A stretch of DNA of 64,000 nt from Gemmatimonadota bacterium. GTDB lineage: Bacteria > Gemmatimonadota > Gemmatimonadetes > Gemmatimonadales > GWC2-71-9. The DNA lies in NCBI GenBank assembly GCA_016720805.1, contig JADKJZ010000014.1, positions 434,001 to 498,000 on the forward strand, read 5' to 3'. The translations under genes and the position numbers were made by a program. Below, piece after piece: positions 1 to 9,054 of the stretch. Under the pieces are notes generated by a model, which ran no database searches, had not been told where the DNA came from, and was given only the letters and a program-made list of their open reading frames with translations. The first letter of the stretch is position 1; each line of letters begins with the position of its first letter.

Positions 1-632
1 AGCCGATCCCGACTCCCGAGGGCGACCCAGGTCAGATCCGCGTCGGGGAGCGGGCGGACCCGGAGGGTGGCCTCGGTGATCACGCCGAATCCGCCGAAGC
101 CGCCGAGGTGGAGTCGCATCGCCGGCGTCACGGTCGGGCTGCCCTCGTCGCGCGCGAGGCGGACCACGCGACCGTCCCCGGTGGCAATGGTCATTGCCAG
201 CACCTGATCGCGCACCGGACCGAAGCCGGCACGGAGCGGTCCGGCGGTCGCGGTCGCCAGCACGGAGCCGACGGTCCGGTCGGTACGTCCTGGTGGGTCG
301 AGTGCCACCCAGCCGTGTTCGTCGCGCAGGGTGTGACGAAGCAGATCGAGGGAAACGCCTGCGGGGGCGGTGACGCTCTCGTCGGTGTGTTCGATGCCGA
401 GTCGGTCGTCGAGGCCGCGGGTGGAGAGGGTCAAGTCGGCGGGAGGGGCGTCAACGCGCCATGACCCCCCGCCCTCGATGGCGACCTGCCACTGCTCGTC
501 ATGGGCCAAGCCGAGCACGCCGGCCATGGCCTCGGTCGAGGTGGGCGTGACGATGAGCCGCCCGTCGCCGGTGGCGCGCACGGCTTCGGCGCCGATGGTG
601 GCGGCGATCCGGTCCTGGCGGGTGCTACTCAT
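1..632 (-). CDS. FAD-binding oxidase, GlcE-like (C-terminus outside window)
   Basis: About 210 codons are visible from an ATG at 632; the rest lies beyond the left edge. The translation has the FAD-binding type 4 (PCMH) look of the glycolate oxidase subunit GlcE: an early IEGGGSWR stretch (the GGG(T/S) flavin loop), a TVGSVLATATAGPLRAGFGP segment, and GGFGGFGVITEATLRVRP near the visible end, matching the family's GxLGxLGVITEATL motif. Such proteins oxidise 2-hydroxy acids together with GlcD and an iron-sulfur partner GlcF; neither partner is visible here. It lies 80 bp downstream of the sigma-factor gene on the same strand, with only a weak CCCCG/CGGGG hairpin between. The family call is good; the substrate is inferred. 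Confidence 0.7.
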   Translation of the reverse strand, partial: MSSTRQDRIAATIGAEAVRATGDGRLIVTPTSTEAMAGVLGLAHDEQWQVAIEGGGSWRVDAPPADLTLSTRGLDDRLGIEHTDESVTAPAGVSLDLLRHTLRDEHGWVALDPPGRTDRTVGSVLATATAGPLRAGFGPVRDQVLAMTIATGDGRVVRLARDEGSPTVTPAMRLHLGGFGGFGVITEATLRVRPLPDADLTWVALGSRDR

Positions 633-712
633 GCGGGCGCCCGGCGTGGTTCGGCGGGAGGGTGGTCGGGGCTGAACGTCATCCCCGGAAGATAGACGGG
701 GCGGGGCGCTGC

Positions 713-1606
713 TCAGGCGGCGCGAAATTCTCCCAGATGCCGCACCTCCGGGCACTCCCGCAACTTCGCGAACGCGCGCTCGCGCAACTGGCGGATCCGT
801 TCCCGGGTGACGCCAAGGGCGGCGCCGATTTCTTCGAGTGTGCGGGCTTCTTCGCTGGGGTCGAGGCCGTAGTAGAGCGAGAGGATGCGGCGTTCGCGGG
901 GGGTGAGGTAACGGCGGAAGATCCGGTCGATGAAGTCGCGCCGGAGGATCTCGTCGGTCCGCGTCTCGATTTCGCCGTTTTCTCCCAGCGGAAGTCGCTC
1001 ACCCAGCGTGGCGGCGCGGGAGTCCCCGCTCTCGACCGGCGCATCGAGCGAGACTTCGGTCACAAAGAGCCGACGGGCGTCGCGCACGTCATCGAGCGGC
1101 ATGATGAGGGCGGTTGCCAACTCCTCGTCGGTCGGAGTCCGCCCGAGTTCCTGGGCGAGCAACCCCTGTGCCTTGGCGAAGCGCACGACGGCGGTATTCT
1201 GGTTGAGCGGGAAGCGCACCGAGCGCGTCTGTTCGGCCAGCGCCTTCAGTACCGCCTGCCGCACCCACCACACCGCGTACGAGATGAACTTCACGCCACG
1301 ATCCGGATCGAACTTGCGGACGGCGCGGAGCAACCCCTCGTTGCCGATTGCCACCAGGTCGCCGAGCTCGAGACCATGCCCCTGATAGCGCTTCACGAAG
1401 GCGATCACGAAGCGAAGGTTCGCCGTGACCAACCGCTCAATGGCGATGTCGTCGCCCTCGCGTGCCTTCCGCGCCAATGCCCGCTCCTCCTGGATGTCGG
1501 TGATCATCGGGAGGTCCTTGATGTCCCGCAGATACTGCTCGAAGGACTCGGCCGCGCTGAGCGGAACGCGGGCACGGGATGGCGCAGGGGCGGCACGACG
1601 CGGCAT
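713..1606 (-). CDS. RNA polymerase sigma factor, SigA/RpoD family (short, no region 1.1)
   Basis: Directs RNA polymerase to promoters. The protein is about 297 aa and shows the sigma-70 regions in order: 1.2 (ESFEQYLRDI), 2.1-2.4 (ANLRFVIAFVKRYQGHGL, then FISYAVWWVRQAVLKALAEQ), region 3, and 4.2 with its helix-turn-helix (TLEEIGAALGVTRERIRQL) at the end. Region 1.1 is absent, as in the short primary sigma factors of Bacteroidetes and relatives, so it may be the housekeeping factor or a group-2 paralogue. The ATG at 1606 is preferred; a TTG at 1639 adds 11 residues. Neither start has a clear Shine-Dalgarno sequence. A hairpin-rich spacer separates it from aroB, so it probably has its own promoter in the AT-rich patch near 1700-1740. 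Confidence 0.88.
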   Translation of the reverse strand: MPRRAAPAPSRARVPLSAAESFEQYLRDIKDLPMITDIQEERALARKAREGDDIAIERLVTANLRFVIAFVKRYQGHGLELGDLVAIGNEGLLRAVRKFDPDRGVKFISYAVWWVRQAVLKALAEQTRSVRFPLNQNTAVVRFAKAQGLLAQELGRTPTDEELATALIMPLDDVRDARRLFVTEVSLDAPVESGDSRAATLGERLPLGENGEIETRTDEILRRDFIDRIFRRYLTPRERRILSLYYGLDPSEEARTLEEIGAALGVTRERIRQLRERAFAKLRECPEVRHLGEFRAA

Positions 1607-1639
1607 GGGAGACCCAATCGGCGAGGGACGAACTATCAA

Positions 1640-1866
1640 GTTTTCTAGGGAGGTGTTCGAAAGCTACGCAGGCAAGATGGGGAGTTCCGGGGCCGTGTCA
1701 AGAGCCTGTAAATATATACATTGCAACAACTTATGCAGGTTGCAGTTAGCCGTTTCGTGCACAATGTCCACAGCGGAGTCTTCCACACGCGTGTGCAGGA
1801 ACGGGGGAAGTCATTGCGATGCAAGTGAATGCGTCGGACGGTGGGGTGGGGGAATTGTGGGTAAAC
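1640..1866. promoter_or_regulatory. Upstream region of the sigma-factor gene
   Basis: This non-coding stretch contains the only clearly AT-rich patch in the first 9 kb (about 1707-1735, with a TATATATT run on the minus strand). Reading on the minus strand, a TTGACA-like hexamer lies at 1697-1702, with a poor -10 candidate 17 bp downstream. A promoter for the sigma gene is likely to lie here, but I cannot fix its position. No RNA gene or open frame of interest is seen. Confidence 0.35.
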
Positions 1867-2012
1867 GGTGAACGGGGAACGGGGAACGGGGAACGGGGGC
1901 GCGGCCGCTGGCCGCTGGCCGCTGGCCGCGCTTGGTGAGGAGTGAGGGGGATGGGCGGATTGACCCCCTCACCCCTCACCAAGTTCGTCCCGTTCACCGT
2001 TCACCGCTCACC
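1867..2012. repeat. Heptamer inverted-repeat cassette 1 (behind aroB)
   Basis: Four copies of GG(G/T)GAAC at 1867-1894 are followed by three of GCCGCTG at 1904-1924, then by a hairpin whose arms are 1931-1950 and 1964-1983 (20 bp, one mismatch), themselves built of GTGAGG-type heptamers. The right flank (about 1988-2011) repeats CGTTCAC, the complement of the left array. All units have period 7. The block begins 2 bases past the aroB stop, read on the minus strand, and could end its transcript. See the separate finding on the shared design of five such blocks. Confidence 0.75.
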
Positions 2013-2014
2013 CT

Positions 2015-3037
2015 TTAATGCAGCAACTCCGCCAACAACCGCAGATCCAGCGCCTGCGTCCATTCGCCGCCCACCACCGCCATCCGGCCGGGCTCTGCCA
2101 GCAGCGCGGCGTGCACGCTGCCGCGACGGTTCTTCTTGTCGCCTTGCATCGCCGTCATGATCGCCTCGCGGGAGAGCCCCGGCGGCGGGGCGACCGGCAG
2201 TCCCACGGCGCGCAACCAGGCAGCGGCCCGGTCCGACGTGCCGGGGGCCGTGACGCCCATCGCCTCGCCGAGGCGGCTCTCGAGCACCAGGCCGATCGCG
2301 ACGGCTTCGCCGTGGGGCAGGGCGTAGTGGCTCACCTGCTCCAGCGCGTGCGCAATGGTGTGCCCGGCATTGAGCGAGGCGCGGCGGCCGCGCTCGTGCT
2401 CGTCCTCCATCACGACGGCGGCCTTGATCGCGACACTGCGGTCGATCAGCGTCGTCAGGGCCTCGAGGTCGCGGCGCGCGATCGCGTCGCGGTGCGCCTC
2501 GATCCACTGGCCGTAGGTCGCATCGGTGATCAACGCATGTTTGACTGCCTCGGCGAGTCCCTCGCGGAACGGCCGGTCCGGCAGCGTGCGCAACAGGGTC
2601 GGATCGCAGCAGACGGCGAGCGGCGGATGGAAGGCACCGACGAGGTTCTTCCCTGCAGGCGTATCGACGCCGGTTTTGCCACCGACCGAAGCATCGATCA
2701 TCGCCAGCGTGCTGGTTGCCACGGCCAGCCACGGGACGCCCCGGAGGTAGGTGGCCGCGACGAAGCCGACGAGATCGGAGGTGACGCCGCCACCGAAGGA
2801 GACCAGGACGGTGTCTCGGCCGAGGTGGCGCGACAGCAAGTCATCCGTGAGCCGCGACCACTCCGCGCGGCTCTTCGATCCTTCACCGCTCGGGAAGGTG
2901 AGTTGCAGCGCCCCGGGGAGTGGCGACGGGAGCAGGCCAGCCACGGTGGCATCGGCGATGACGACGGCGTGGTGCCCGGGATGGGTCGCGTCGAGCAGCG
3001 CGCGGACCTGTCCGAAGGCGCCCGCGCCCACCAGCAC
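2015..3037 (-). CDS. aroB: 3-dehydroquinate synthase
   Basis: Second step of the shikimate pathway: converts DAHP to 3-dehydroquinate using NAD+ and a divalent metal. Visible motifs: SGEGSKSRAEW (about 50-60), FGGGVTSDLVGF (81-92), the NAD-site stretch IDASVGGKTGVDTPAGKNLVG (about 114-134), REGLAEAVKHALI, and the metal-binding LNAGHTIAHALE and HGEAVAIG. The first standard start is GTG at 3037, but the frame stays open upstream, and its extra residues VTTVEHAAGSYP before VLVG match the normal AroB N-terminus. A CTG at 3082-3080, overlapping the end of the preceding gene, is the likely true start (see findings). A heptamer repeat block follows the stop. Confidence 0.95.
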   Translation of the reverse strand: MLVGAGAFGQVRALLDATHPGHHAVVIADATVAGLLPSPLPGALQLTFPSGEGSKSRAEWSRLTDDLLSRHLGRDTVLVSFGGGVTSDLVGFVAATYLRGVPWLAVATSTLAMIDASVGGKTGVDTPAGKNLVGAFHPPLAVCCDPTLLRTLPDRPFREGLAEAVKHALITDATYGQWIEAHRDAIARRDLEALTTLIDRSVAIKAAVVMEDEHERGRRASLNAGHTIAHALEQVSHYALPHGEAVAIGLVLESRLGEAMGVTAPGTSDRAAAWLRAVGLPVAPPPGLSREAIMTAMQGDKKNRRGSVHAALLAEPGRMAVVGGEWTQALDLRLLAELLH

Positions 3038-3075
3038 CGGGTAACTCCCCGCGGCGTGCTCGACCGTGGTGACCT

Positions 3076-3627
3076 TTACCAGGTTACATCTCCGATGCCT
3101 GCCTGATGGTTCGCCAGCCTCGCCATGGTGAAGAGGAGATCGGAGAGGCGATTGAGGTAGATCACGAAGAGTTCAGGAACGTCCGCGGTGGTGCCGAGGT
3201 GGACGACGCTGCGCTCGGCACGACGACAGATGGTGCGCGCCAAGTGAAGTGCGGCAGCCTTCGGTGTACCCGCCGGGAGCACGAACGCCGTGAGCGGGGG
3301 CAGTTCCTTGTCGGCCGCGTCCATCGCCTGCTCGAAGAGATCGACGCGCGAGGGTGCCAGCTCGGCCTTCTCGAGCGCCTTCCGCACGCGTTCCGGGTCG
3401 GGCGTGGCCAGGTGGCCGCCGATCGCGAAGAGGTCGCGTTGCACCGTCTCGAGGAGCGCGTCGTGGAATTCCACCGGTGCGGTGCAGCGCACGATGCCGA
3501 TCGCCGAATTGAGTTCATCGACGTCGCCGTAGGCACAGACGCGAGGGTGGTCCTTGAGGACACGCCCGCCACCGAAGAGTCCTGTTTCGCCAGAGTCACC
3601 CGTGCGGGTGTAGATCTTGAGAGTCAT
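3076..3627 (-). CDS. pduO: Cob(I)yrinic acid a,c-diamide adenosyltransferase, PduO type
   Basis: Transfers the adenosyl group of ATP to cob(I)alamin to make adenosylcobalamin. The 183-aa protein has the family's N-terminal ATP-binding signature YTRTGDSGETGLFGG (6-20), AYGDVDELNSAIG (about 32-44), the helix with CRRAERSVV (about 134-142) and YLNRLSDLLF near the end. Length is usual for the PduO/MMAB family. It lies 6 bp after the ferredoxin-reductase gene, and its end overlaps the probable aroB start, so it belongs to the same operon. A reductase such as its upstream neighbour could supply electrons for cobalamin reduction; this is only an inference from adjacency. No cobalamin riboswitch is seen. 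Confidence 0.93.
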   Translation of the reverse strand: MTLKIYTRTGDSGETGLFGGGRVLKDHPRVCAYGDVDELNSAIGIVRCTAPVEFHDALLETVQRDLFAIGGHLATPDPERVRKALEKAELAPSRVDLFEQAMDAADKELPPLTAFVLPAGTPKAAALHLARTICRRAERSVVHLGTTADVPELFVIYLNRLSDLLFTMARLANHQAGIGDVTW

Positions 3628-3633
3628 GGCGGA

Positions 3634-5013
3634 TTATACCCCGATGACGTCCAACATTTCCTCGACCGAGACGATCTTCTCTCGCGGGCGCCCGGCCGGC
3701 GCCCCACGAGCCTGCTCTTCGGCGTCGAGTCGTTGCCAGTCCGCCCAGTCGGTGACGCGCACACCACGGCTGGCGAGGAGGGCATCGACCGCCTCACTGC
3801 CGCCGCCCCGGCAGGGAACCACGCCGCTCTCGAGGTCGGCGACCAGCAACGCGACGGTTTCCGCTGCACAGGACTTGTTGGTGCCGATCACGCCCTGCGG
3901 GCCGCGCTTGATCCACCCCGCGACGTAGAGCCCGGGCACGACCTGGCTCAGACCGGCGCCCGCCGTGACGCGGCCACCCTGGTTCGGGATGATCCCGCGC
4001 CGGTCGTCGAACGGGAAGCCCTCGAGGGCCACCCCGCGATATCCCACCGAACGGAAGACCAACCCGACGTCGAGGGTCCGCCGTTCGCCGGTCGGCACCG
4101 CGCGAACGCCGCCCTGCCCATCGGCCTCGAGTCGATTCCGTTCGACCACCATTCCCTCGAGACGGTGCTCGCCGAGGAGGGCCACCGGCGATGTGAGGAA
4201 ATGGAAGTGGATCTGGATCGGCGCACCGGTGGGCTCGCGCTCGGCCCACTCGCGCATCACGACCAGGTTCTTCTCGGCCGTGCGGTCCTCGGCGGCGGCG
4301 AGGACTGCCGCGCTGGCCGCGTCGAGCTGCAGCGACTCGCGGGGGACGATGACGTCGACTCCTTCGAGCTCGCCCAACTCACGCAACTCCGGGGTGGTGC
4401 ACGCGGCCTGGGCGGCGCCACGCCGCGCGATCACGTGGATGGTGCGAATGCTGGAGCTCCGGAGCGCCTTGAGGGCGTGCGCGGCGAGGTCGGTCGTGGC
4501 CAGGACATCGGGCGACTTGGCGAGGATGCGGGTCACGTCCATCGCCACGTTGCCGATGCCGATCACCGCGGCCGCCGACTGGCTGAGGTCGAACGGCAAC
4601 TCCGCATAGTCTGGGTGCCCGTTGTACCAGCCCACCAGTTCGGTGGCGGCGTGCGACCCCGCGAGATGCTCGCCCGGAATGCCGAGCGGCCGGTCGGTGC
4701 GCGCGCCGAAGGTGGCGATCACCGCGTCGTAGTGCTCGCGGAGTTCGGCCACCGTGAGGTCACTGCCGATCTCGACATGCCCGAGGAATCGGAAGCCGGG
4801 CTGGCTGGCGATCCGCTCGAACACCTTGGTGACCGACTTGATCTTGGGATGGTCCGGTGCGACGCCGCCGCGCACCAGGCCGAACGGCGTGGGGAGGCGG
4901 TCGAAGAGGTCGATGGCGATGCCCGGATGGGCCTTCTGGAGGGCCTCGGCGGCGTAGAAGCCCGACGGGCCAGCGCCGATGATGGCAACGCGCGGCTGCA
5001 AGGATGTAGGCAT
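3634..5013 (-). CDS. Ferredoxin--NADP+ reductase, adrenodoxin-reductase (FprA) type
   Basis: A 459-aa two-domain flavoprotein that moves electrons between NADPH and ferredoxin. The FAD site IIGAGPSGFYAAEAL is at 11-25; the family signature PFGLVRGGVAPDHPKIK follows at 43-59; the NADPH site GIGNVAMD is at 152-159; RRGAAQAACTTPELREL (about 197) carries the arginines that read the 2'-phosphate in this family; and GTNKSCAAET near 377 closes the FAD site. The rest of the C-terminal tail (after about 400) is less conserved, with a final acidic helix. It stands 51 bp after dacB and 6 bp before the adenosyltransferase. Family assignment is firm; the physiological partner is not known. Confidence 0.9.
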   Translation of the reverse strand: MPTSLQPRVAIIGAGPSGFYAAEALQKAHPGIAIDLFDRLPTPFGLVRGGVAPDHPKIKSVTKVFERIASQPGFRFLGHVEIGSDLTVAELREHYDAVIATFGARTDRPLGIPGEHLAGSHAATELVGWYNGHPDYAELPFDLSQSAAAVIGIGNVAMDVTRILAKSPDVLATTDLAAHALKALRSSSIRTIHVIARRGAAQAACTTPELRELGELEGVDVIVPRESLQLDAASAAVLAAAEDRTAEKNLVVMREWAEREPTGAPIQIHFHFLTSPVALLGEHRLEGMVVERNRLEADGQGGVRAVPTGERRTLDVGLVFRSVGYRGVALEGFPFDDRRGIIPNQGGRVTAGAGLSQVVPGLYVAGWIKRGPQGVIGTNKSCAAETVALLVADLESGVVPCRGGGSEAVDALLASRGVRVTDWADWQRLDAEEQARGAPAGRPREKIVSVEEMLDVIGV

Positions 5014-5064
5014 GCGCGAACGATAATCGGGTCGCTCGCGCCATCCCTCCGACGCCCTCCCGGC

Positions 5065-6552
5065 CTACTTGCCGATCGACTTGCCGAGCTCCACGACGAT
5101 GCTGTCGATGGCGGCGATCATCCGGGTGCTTCCCAGCGTGTGATGATTGGCCTGGATCGAAAAGACGAGGACACGGCCATCGCTCCGCTCGACGTACCCA
5201 CTCAGCGAATTGACCCGTGAGATGGTGCCGCTCTTGGCTCGAACCCGCCCCTCGATCGGTGTCCCGAGAAAGCGGCGGCGCAGCGAACCGGTTGCCCCGC
5301 TCTGCGGCAGTGCGGCCGCGATCACATCGTAACGCGGATGCTTGCGGATGTAACTCAGCATGGTGGTGAAGGCTCGCGGGGCGATCAGGTTGTTGGCCGC
5401 GAGTCCGGAACCATCTTCGACGGCGATCTCCGTCGAGTCGACCTTCATCGAGTCGATCAGGAAGCGTCGGGTGACTCGGCGCCCCTCCTGCCACGACCCG
5501 GCGGTGCCGAACTGCTTGCCCACCTGCTTGAGCAGCGTTTCGGCGAACCAGTTCTGCGACGAATTCAGGATCGGGAAGATCCAGTCGGACACCGGACGCG
5601 AGCGCACTTCGCCGAGTGCGGGCGCGCCGCGGGCATGCCGGTAGGCGAGGGAGTCCGTAGTGGAGCGAGTGGCCCCGCGGACCACGATGCCCTCTGCGGC
5701 CAATTCGCGACGGAGGGCCAGCGCCGCGTAGCGATTGGGGTCTGCCACGGCGGCGTTCTCGGTGCGCGCGGCGGTGCCGGCCGGCAGGAATCCTGACGCC
5801 ACCCAGCCGCTGCCGTCGTCGCTCCGGAGAATATCGAAGGTGCTCCGGCTCCCCTTGGCACCGGTCTCGGCACGGAGCTCGAGCCGCCCGGCGCCGACTT
5901 CAGGGCTCATGGTGATCCGGGGCGGAACACCCGCGCTGTCGCCCGCCGTGATCCGGAAGTCGACGCTGTTGTCGTTGAAGCCGAGGCCCGAGACCGGCGC
6001 GGCATACCACCAGTTCAGGTCGTAGGCTTCCCACGACGGGTGAATGAGCATCGGTTCGAAGTAGGAGCCGTCACCGATCAGGTCTCCCGCGACGGTCCGC
6101 ACGCCGCGGGCGCGCAACTGTCGCGCGAGCTCCATCAGCTTGGCGGCGGGGTCGGTATCGCAGGCGCCCACCACGGTTTCGTCGACGTCGTAACAGCGCC
6201 TCGAGAAGGTCGGATCGCCACGGCCATAGAAGACCAGGTCGCCCTGCAGCACGCCATCCACGATGGGACCAGTCCCATACAGCGAGGTCGTGACCGTAAA
6301 TCCCGGGTCGAAGAGCGCGGCCGCGACGGTCGCCACCACCAGCTTGGTGTTGCTTGCGGGGATGAAGAGGCGATCGGCGTTGCGGCCATAGAGCAGGTGG
6401 CCGTCGAGGTCGGTCACGGCGACGCCCCAGAGGAGTCGGTCGAGTCCCGGGCCATCGAGGCGGGCGTCGAGTCGCTTGGTCAGCGATTGCGCGGTGAGCG
6501 GGGTTGCGGCGGCGAGCAGCGCAGCCAGCAGGAGGCGACTACGAGCGATCAT
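5065..6552 (-). CDS. dacB: D-alanyl-D-alanine carboxypeptidase/endopeptidase, PBP4 (S13) family
   Basis: Periplasmic peptidoglycan hydrolase that trims or opens peptide cross-links. A signal peptide (residues 1-21, ending TAQ) is followed by the three penicillin-binding motifs: SxxK as SNTK (67-70), SxN as SQN in NSSQNWFAE (about 340), and KTG as KSG in RAKSGTISRVN. The insertion between the first two motifs and the 495-aa length fit the S13 family. The start overlaps the end of the permease gene by 14 bp, so a peptide importer and a murein peptidase are co-expressed. This suggests, but does not prove, uptake of cell-wall peptides. Confidence 0.93.
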   Translation of the reverse strand: MIARSRLLLAALLAAATPLTAQSLTKRLDARLDGPGLDRLLWGVAVTDLDGHLLYGRNADRLFIPASNTKLVVATVAAALFDPGFTVTTSLYGTGPIVDGVLQGDLVFYGRGDPTFSRRCYDVDETVVGACDTDPAAKLMELARQLRARGVRTVAGDLIGDGSYFEPMLIHPSWEAYDLNWWYAAPVSGLGFNDNSVDFRITAGDSAGVPPRITMSPEVGAGRLELRAETGAKGSRSTFDILRSDDGSGWVASGFLPAGTAARTENAAVADPNRYAALALRRELAAEGIVVRGATRSTTDSLAYRHARGAPALGEVRSRPVSDWIFPILNSSQNWFAETLLKQVGKQFGTAGSWQEGRRVTRRFLIDSMKVDSTEIAVEDGSGLAANNLIAPRAFTTMLSYIRKHPRYDVIAAALPQSGATGSLRRRFLGTPIEGRVRAKSGTISRVNSLSGYVERSDGRVLVFSIQANHHTLGSTRMIAAIDSIVVELGKSIGK

Positions 6553-7465
6553 GGGCGACTCGGGGATCGGCGGCGGCGTAGCAGAGGTCAGTGATCAGGT
6601 TGACCAGGACGAAGACCAGCGAAAGAAAGAGAATACCACCCTGAATGGCAGGGAGGTCACGCTTGTCGATGGCAGTGAGGATGTACCGCCCCACGCCGGG
6701 CCAGGAGAAGATCGTCTCGGTGAGGATCGACCCGGTGAGGTACGATCCGAAGTCGAGGCCCACCACCGTGATGATCGGCAGCAGCGCGTTGCCGAGCGCG
6801 TGGCGGAGAATCACCGTGTGTGCCGGCAGTCCCTTGGCGCGGGCGGTGCGGACCAGTTCGGAGGTCAGCACTTCCCGCATCGCCGAGCGCGTCATCCGGG
6901 CCAGGAAGGCGATCGAACGCATGCCGAGCGTGACGGCGGGGAGGACGAGGAAGAGCAGCCCGCCGTAGCCCGACGGGGGGAACCAGCGCAACGTCACCGC
7001 GAAGCCGAGAATCAGGAGCAGACCGACCCAGTAGACCGGGAAGGAGATGCCGAGATAGGCGCCCAGGGTGGCCACGCGGTCGCCCCAGGAGCCGGGGCGC
7101 ACCGCGCCGTAGATCCCCACCGCGAGGCCGAGGGTCACGGCGATCAGCATCGCGGCGCAGGCGAGCTTGAGCGTGGCCGGGAAGCGCTGACGGAGTTCAC
7201 GCACAATGGGACGCCGGGTGATGTAGCTGCGGCCGAGGTCGCCGCGGGCCACGCCGGCCACGTAGCGGCCGAAGCGGACCGCGATCGGGTCGTCGAGTCG
7301 GAGTTCCGCGCGTGCGCGGGCCACGGCCGCCGCATCGGCGCGCTCGCCGACGATCGCCGCGACCGGATCGCCCGGTGCGAGATAGAGCAGGGCGAACGTC
7401 ACCGCCAGCACGCCGAGGAGCGTCGGCACCAGGAGCGCCAGCCGCAGCAGGATGTAGCGGATCAC
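6539..7465 (-). CDS. Oligopeptide/dipeptide ABC transporter permease, DppB type
   Basis: Integral membrane subunit of a peptide importer, 308 aa. The N-terminus IRYILLRLALLVPTLLGVLA is the typical DppB/OppB first helix; TFALLYLAPGDPV and the GLDFGSYLTGSILTETIFSW segment, with the EAA-loop LVRTARAKGLPAHTVILRHA upstream, are diagnostic. Its gene overlaps both the binding-protein gene (ATGA) and dacB. The partner permease (DppC type) is not next to it; a DppC-type gene lies alone at 51.2 kb, and no ATPase subunit is in the window. Confidence 0.93.
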   Translation of the reverse strand: MIRYILLRLALLVPTLLGVLAVTFALLYLAPGDPVAAIVGERADAAAVARARAELRLDDPIAVRFGRYVAGVARGDLGRSYITRRPIVRELRQRFPATLKLACAAMLIAVTLGLAVGIYGAVRPGSWGDRVATLGAYLGISFPVYWVGLLLILGFAVTLRWFPPSGYGGLLFLVLPAVTLGMRSIAFLARMTRSAMREVLTSELVRTARAKGLPAHTVILRHALGNALLPIITVVGLDFGSYLTGSILTETIFSWPGVGRYILTAIDKRDLPAIQGGILFLSLVFVLVNLITDLCYAAADPRVAHDRS

Positions 7466-8994
7466 CGAACTTCCCGGACGGTGGCCCAGCGCTGGCCGGT
7501 GAAGACCACCGGGTAGCTCCAGCCGGTGATCGACGGCTGACGGGCCCAGAGGTCGGTCGGGAACCAGCAGAAGATCCAGGGGGCCTCATCGAAGACGGAC
7601 TGGTCGATCCGGCGGAGCAGTGCCGCCTTGGCGGTGGAGTCGGGGGTGCCCCGGGCGGTCATGAGCATCGAATCCAGTGCTGGACGCTTCAGGAAGGCGT
7701 AGTTCCCGCCGGTGCCGGCGTTGCTGGAGTGGAAGAGCGGAAAGGTGAAGTTCTCGCCGTCGGGGTAGTCCGCCCACCAATCCGAGAGAAAGAGATCGGC
7801 GTCTCCCTTGCGGGCGGCCGCGCGAGCCGTCGAGGCATCACGTTCGACGATTTCCACGGTGACGCCGACGCGGCCGAGATCCGCTTGCACGGCCTGGGCA
7901 ATGCGCGCGAACTCAGCGCGCGGTGAGCGCCAGAGCTGCAGCGTCAATCCGGTGGCGAAGCCCGCCTCGGCCAGCAGCGACCTTGCCTTGGCCTGGTCGA
8001 ACGCGTATCGGGTTCGGGTGCTGTCGTAGCCGTCGAGCCCGGGCGGTATGCTGCCCGCCGCGAGGACGCCACGATGGTGCATGACGCGGTCGAGGATCGC
8101 GGGGATGTTGACCGCATGGTTGAGGGCGCGGCGCACGCGGACATCGGCAAGCGGGCCGCGGGTGGTGTTGATGGCGATGTAGACGGCGCGCATGGCGGCG
8201 CGGCGTTGCAGCACCCGATCGGTGGCGGCCTCCCAGACGGCCGTTTCGCTGACGGGGATCTCGACCACCGAGAGCCGCTTCGACTCGAACTCGGCGCCCT
8301 GGGTGAACGTTTCCGGAATGATCCGAACGCGCAGCGTGTCGCTCGCGGCGGGGCCGCCCCACCATTCGTCGTTGCGGGCAAAGACCAGGAGATCGTCGTG
8401 CGACCAGCTCACGAAGCGCCAGGGACCGCTGCCGATCGGCGCTTCGCCGAACTCCTCGGGCGTCGGCGTCGGCACGATGGCGGCGACCGGCATCGCCAGC
8501 AATTTGGGGAAGATGTTCAGCGGTTCGGCGAGCGTGAAGGCGATGGTGGAATCGTCGACGGTGGTCAGGCCGACCAGCGTGGCGGCGCCCGAATCGGCCA
8601 CCGCGGCCGCGCCGAGAATCGGAAGCAGCGGCCAGATGCGACCGCCCTCCTTGCGCATCCGCAGAGCACGATGGAAGGAGGCGATGATGGCCGCCCGGTC
8701 CACCACTCGGCCGTCGTGGAAGCGCACTCCCGACCGGAGCCGGAAGGTCCAAGTGGTTCCATCGGCCGTCGGCCACCACGCCGTGGCCAGCCCGGGCACC
8801 AGCCTGCCGTCGGGATCGAATTGGGTCAGGTTGTCGAACAGGAGCGCGACGGCTTCGCCGGTGGGCACATCGGTCGAGAGCGCCGGGTCGAGCGAGCGCG
8901 GGTCAGCGGTCCAGTAGTAGGTCAGCCCGGGGGGGATGCCGCTGCCACAGGACGCCAGCAACAGGGCAAGGAGCGGGGCGATGGCGCGGGGCAT
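7462..8994 (-). CDS. Peptide ABC transporter substrate-binding lipoprotein (SBP family 5)
   Basis: Periplasmic solute-binding lipoprotein of the DppA/OppA family, 510 aa. The lipobox LLASC places the acylated Cys at residue 16. The family's early motif YYWTADPRSLDPALSTD follows, then LFDNLTQFDPDGRLVPGLATAW and RSGVRFHDGRVV, both typical of SBP_bac_5. It overlaps the permease gene by 4 bp (ATGA) and is divergent from the tamA gene with 60 bp between, so promoters for both lie in 8995-9054. The ligand is inferred from family only. Confidence 0.92.
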   Translation of the reverse strand: MPRAIAPLLALLLASCGSGIPPGLTYYWTADPRSLDPALSTDVPTGEAVALLFDNLTQFDPDGRLVPGLATAWWPTADGTTWTFRLRSGVRFHDGRVVDRAAIIASFHRALRMRKEGGRIWPLLPILGAAAVADSGAATLVGLTTVDDSTIAFTLAEPLNIFPKLLAMPVAAIVPTPTPEEFGEAPIGSGPWRFVSWSHDDLLVFARNDEWWGGPAASDTLRVRIIPETFTQGAEFESKRLSVVEIPVSETAVWEAATDRVLQRRAAMRAVYIAINTTRGPLADVRVRRALNHAVNIPAILDRVMHHRGVLAAGSIPPGLDGYDSTRTRYAFDQAKARSLLAEAGFATGLTLQLWRSPRAEFARIAQAVQADLGRVGVTVEIVERDASTARAAARKGDADLFLSDWWADYPDGENFTFPLFHSSNAGTGGNYAFLKRPALDSMLMTARGTPDSTAKAALLRRIDQSVFDEAPWIFCWFPTDLWARQPSITGWSYPVVFTGQRWATVREVR

Positions 8995-9054
8995 CAGGCT
9001 CCGATCTGGGGCGGGGACGTTGGCGTAACCCCTTCAACTAACCAGATTTAGGAA

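Noticed and set aside
3628..3633. Cobalamin riboswitch before the PduO-type gene
   Set aside because: Only 6 bp separate it from the upstream gene, so there is no room for the aptamer.
3106..5220. Very long plus-strand open frame (704 codons) opposite the ferredoxin reductase and adenosyltransferase genes
   Set aside because: It is a GC-rich antisense shadow; its product has no recognisable domain, while the opposite strand has full family motifs. The same holds for long frames opposite tamA (9061-11157), tamB (12069-13328) and tgt (32308-33888).
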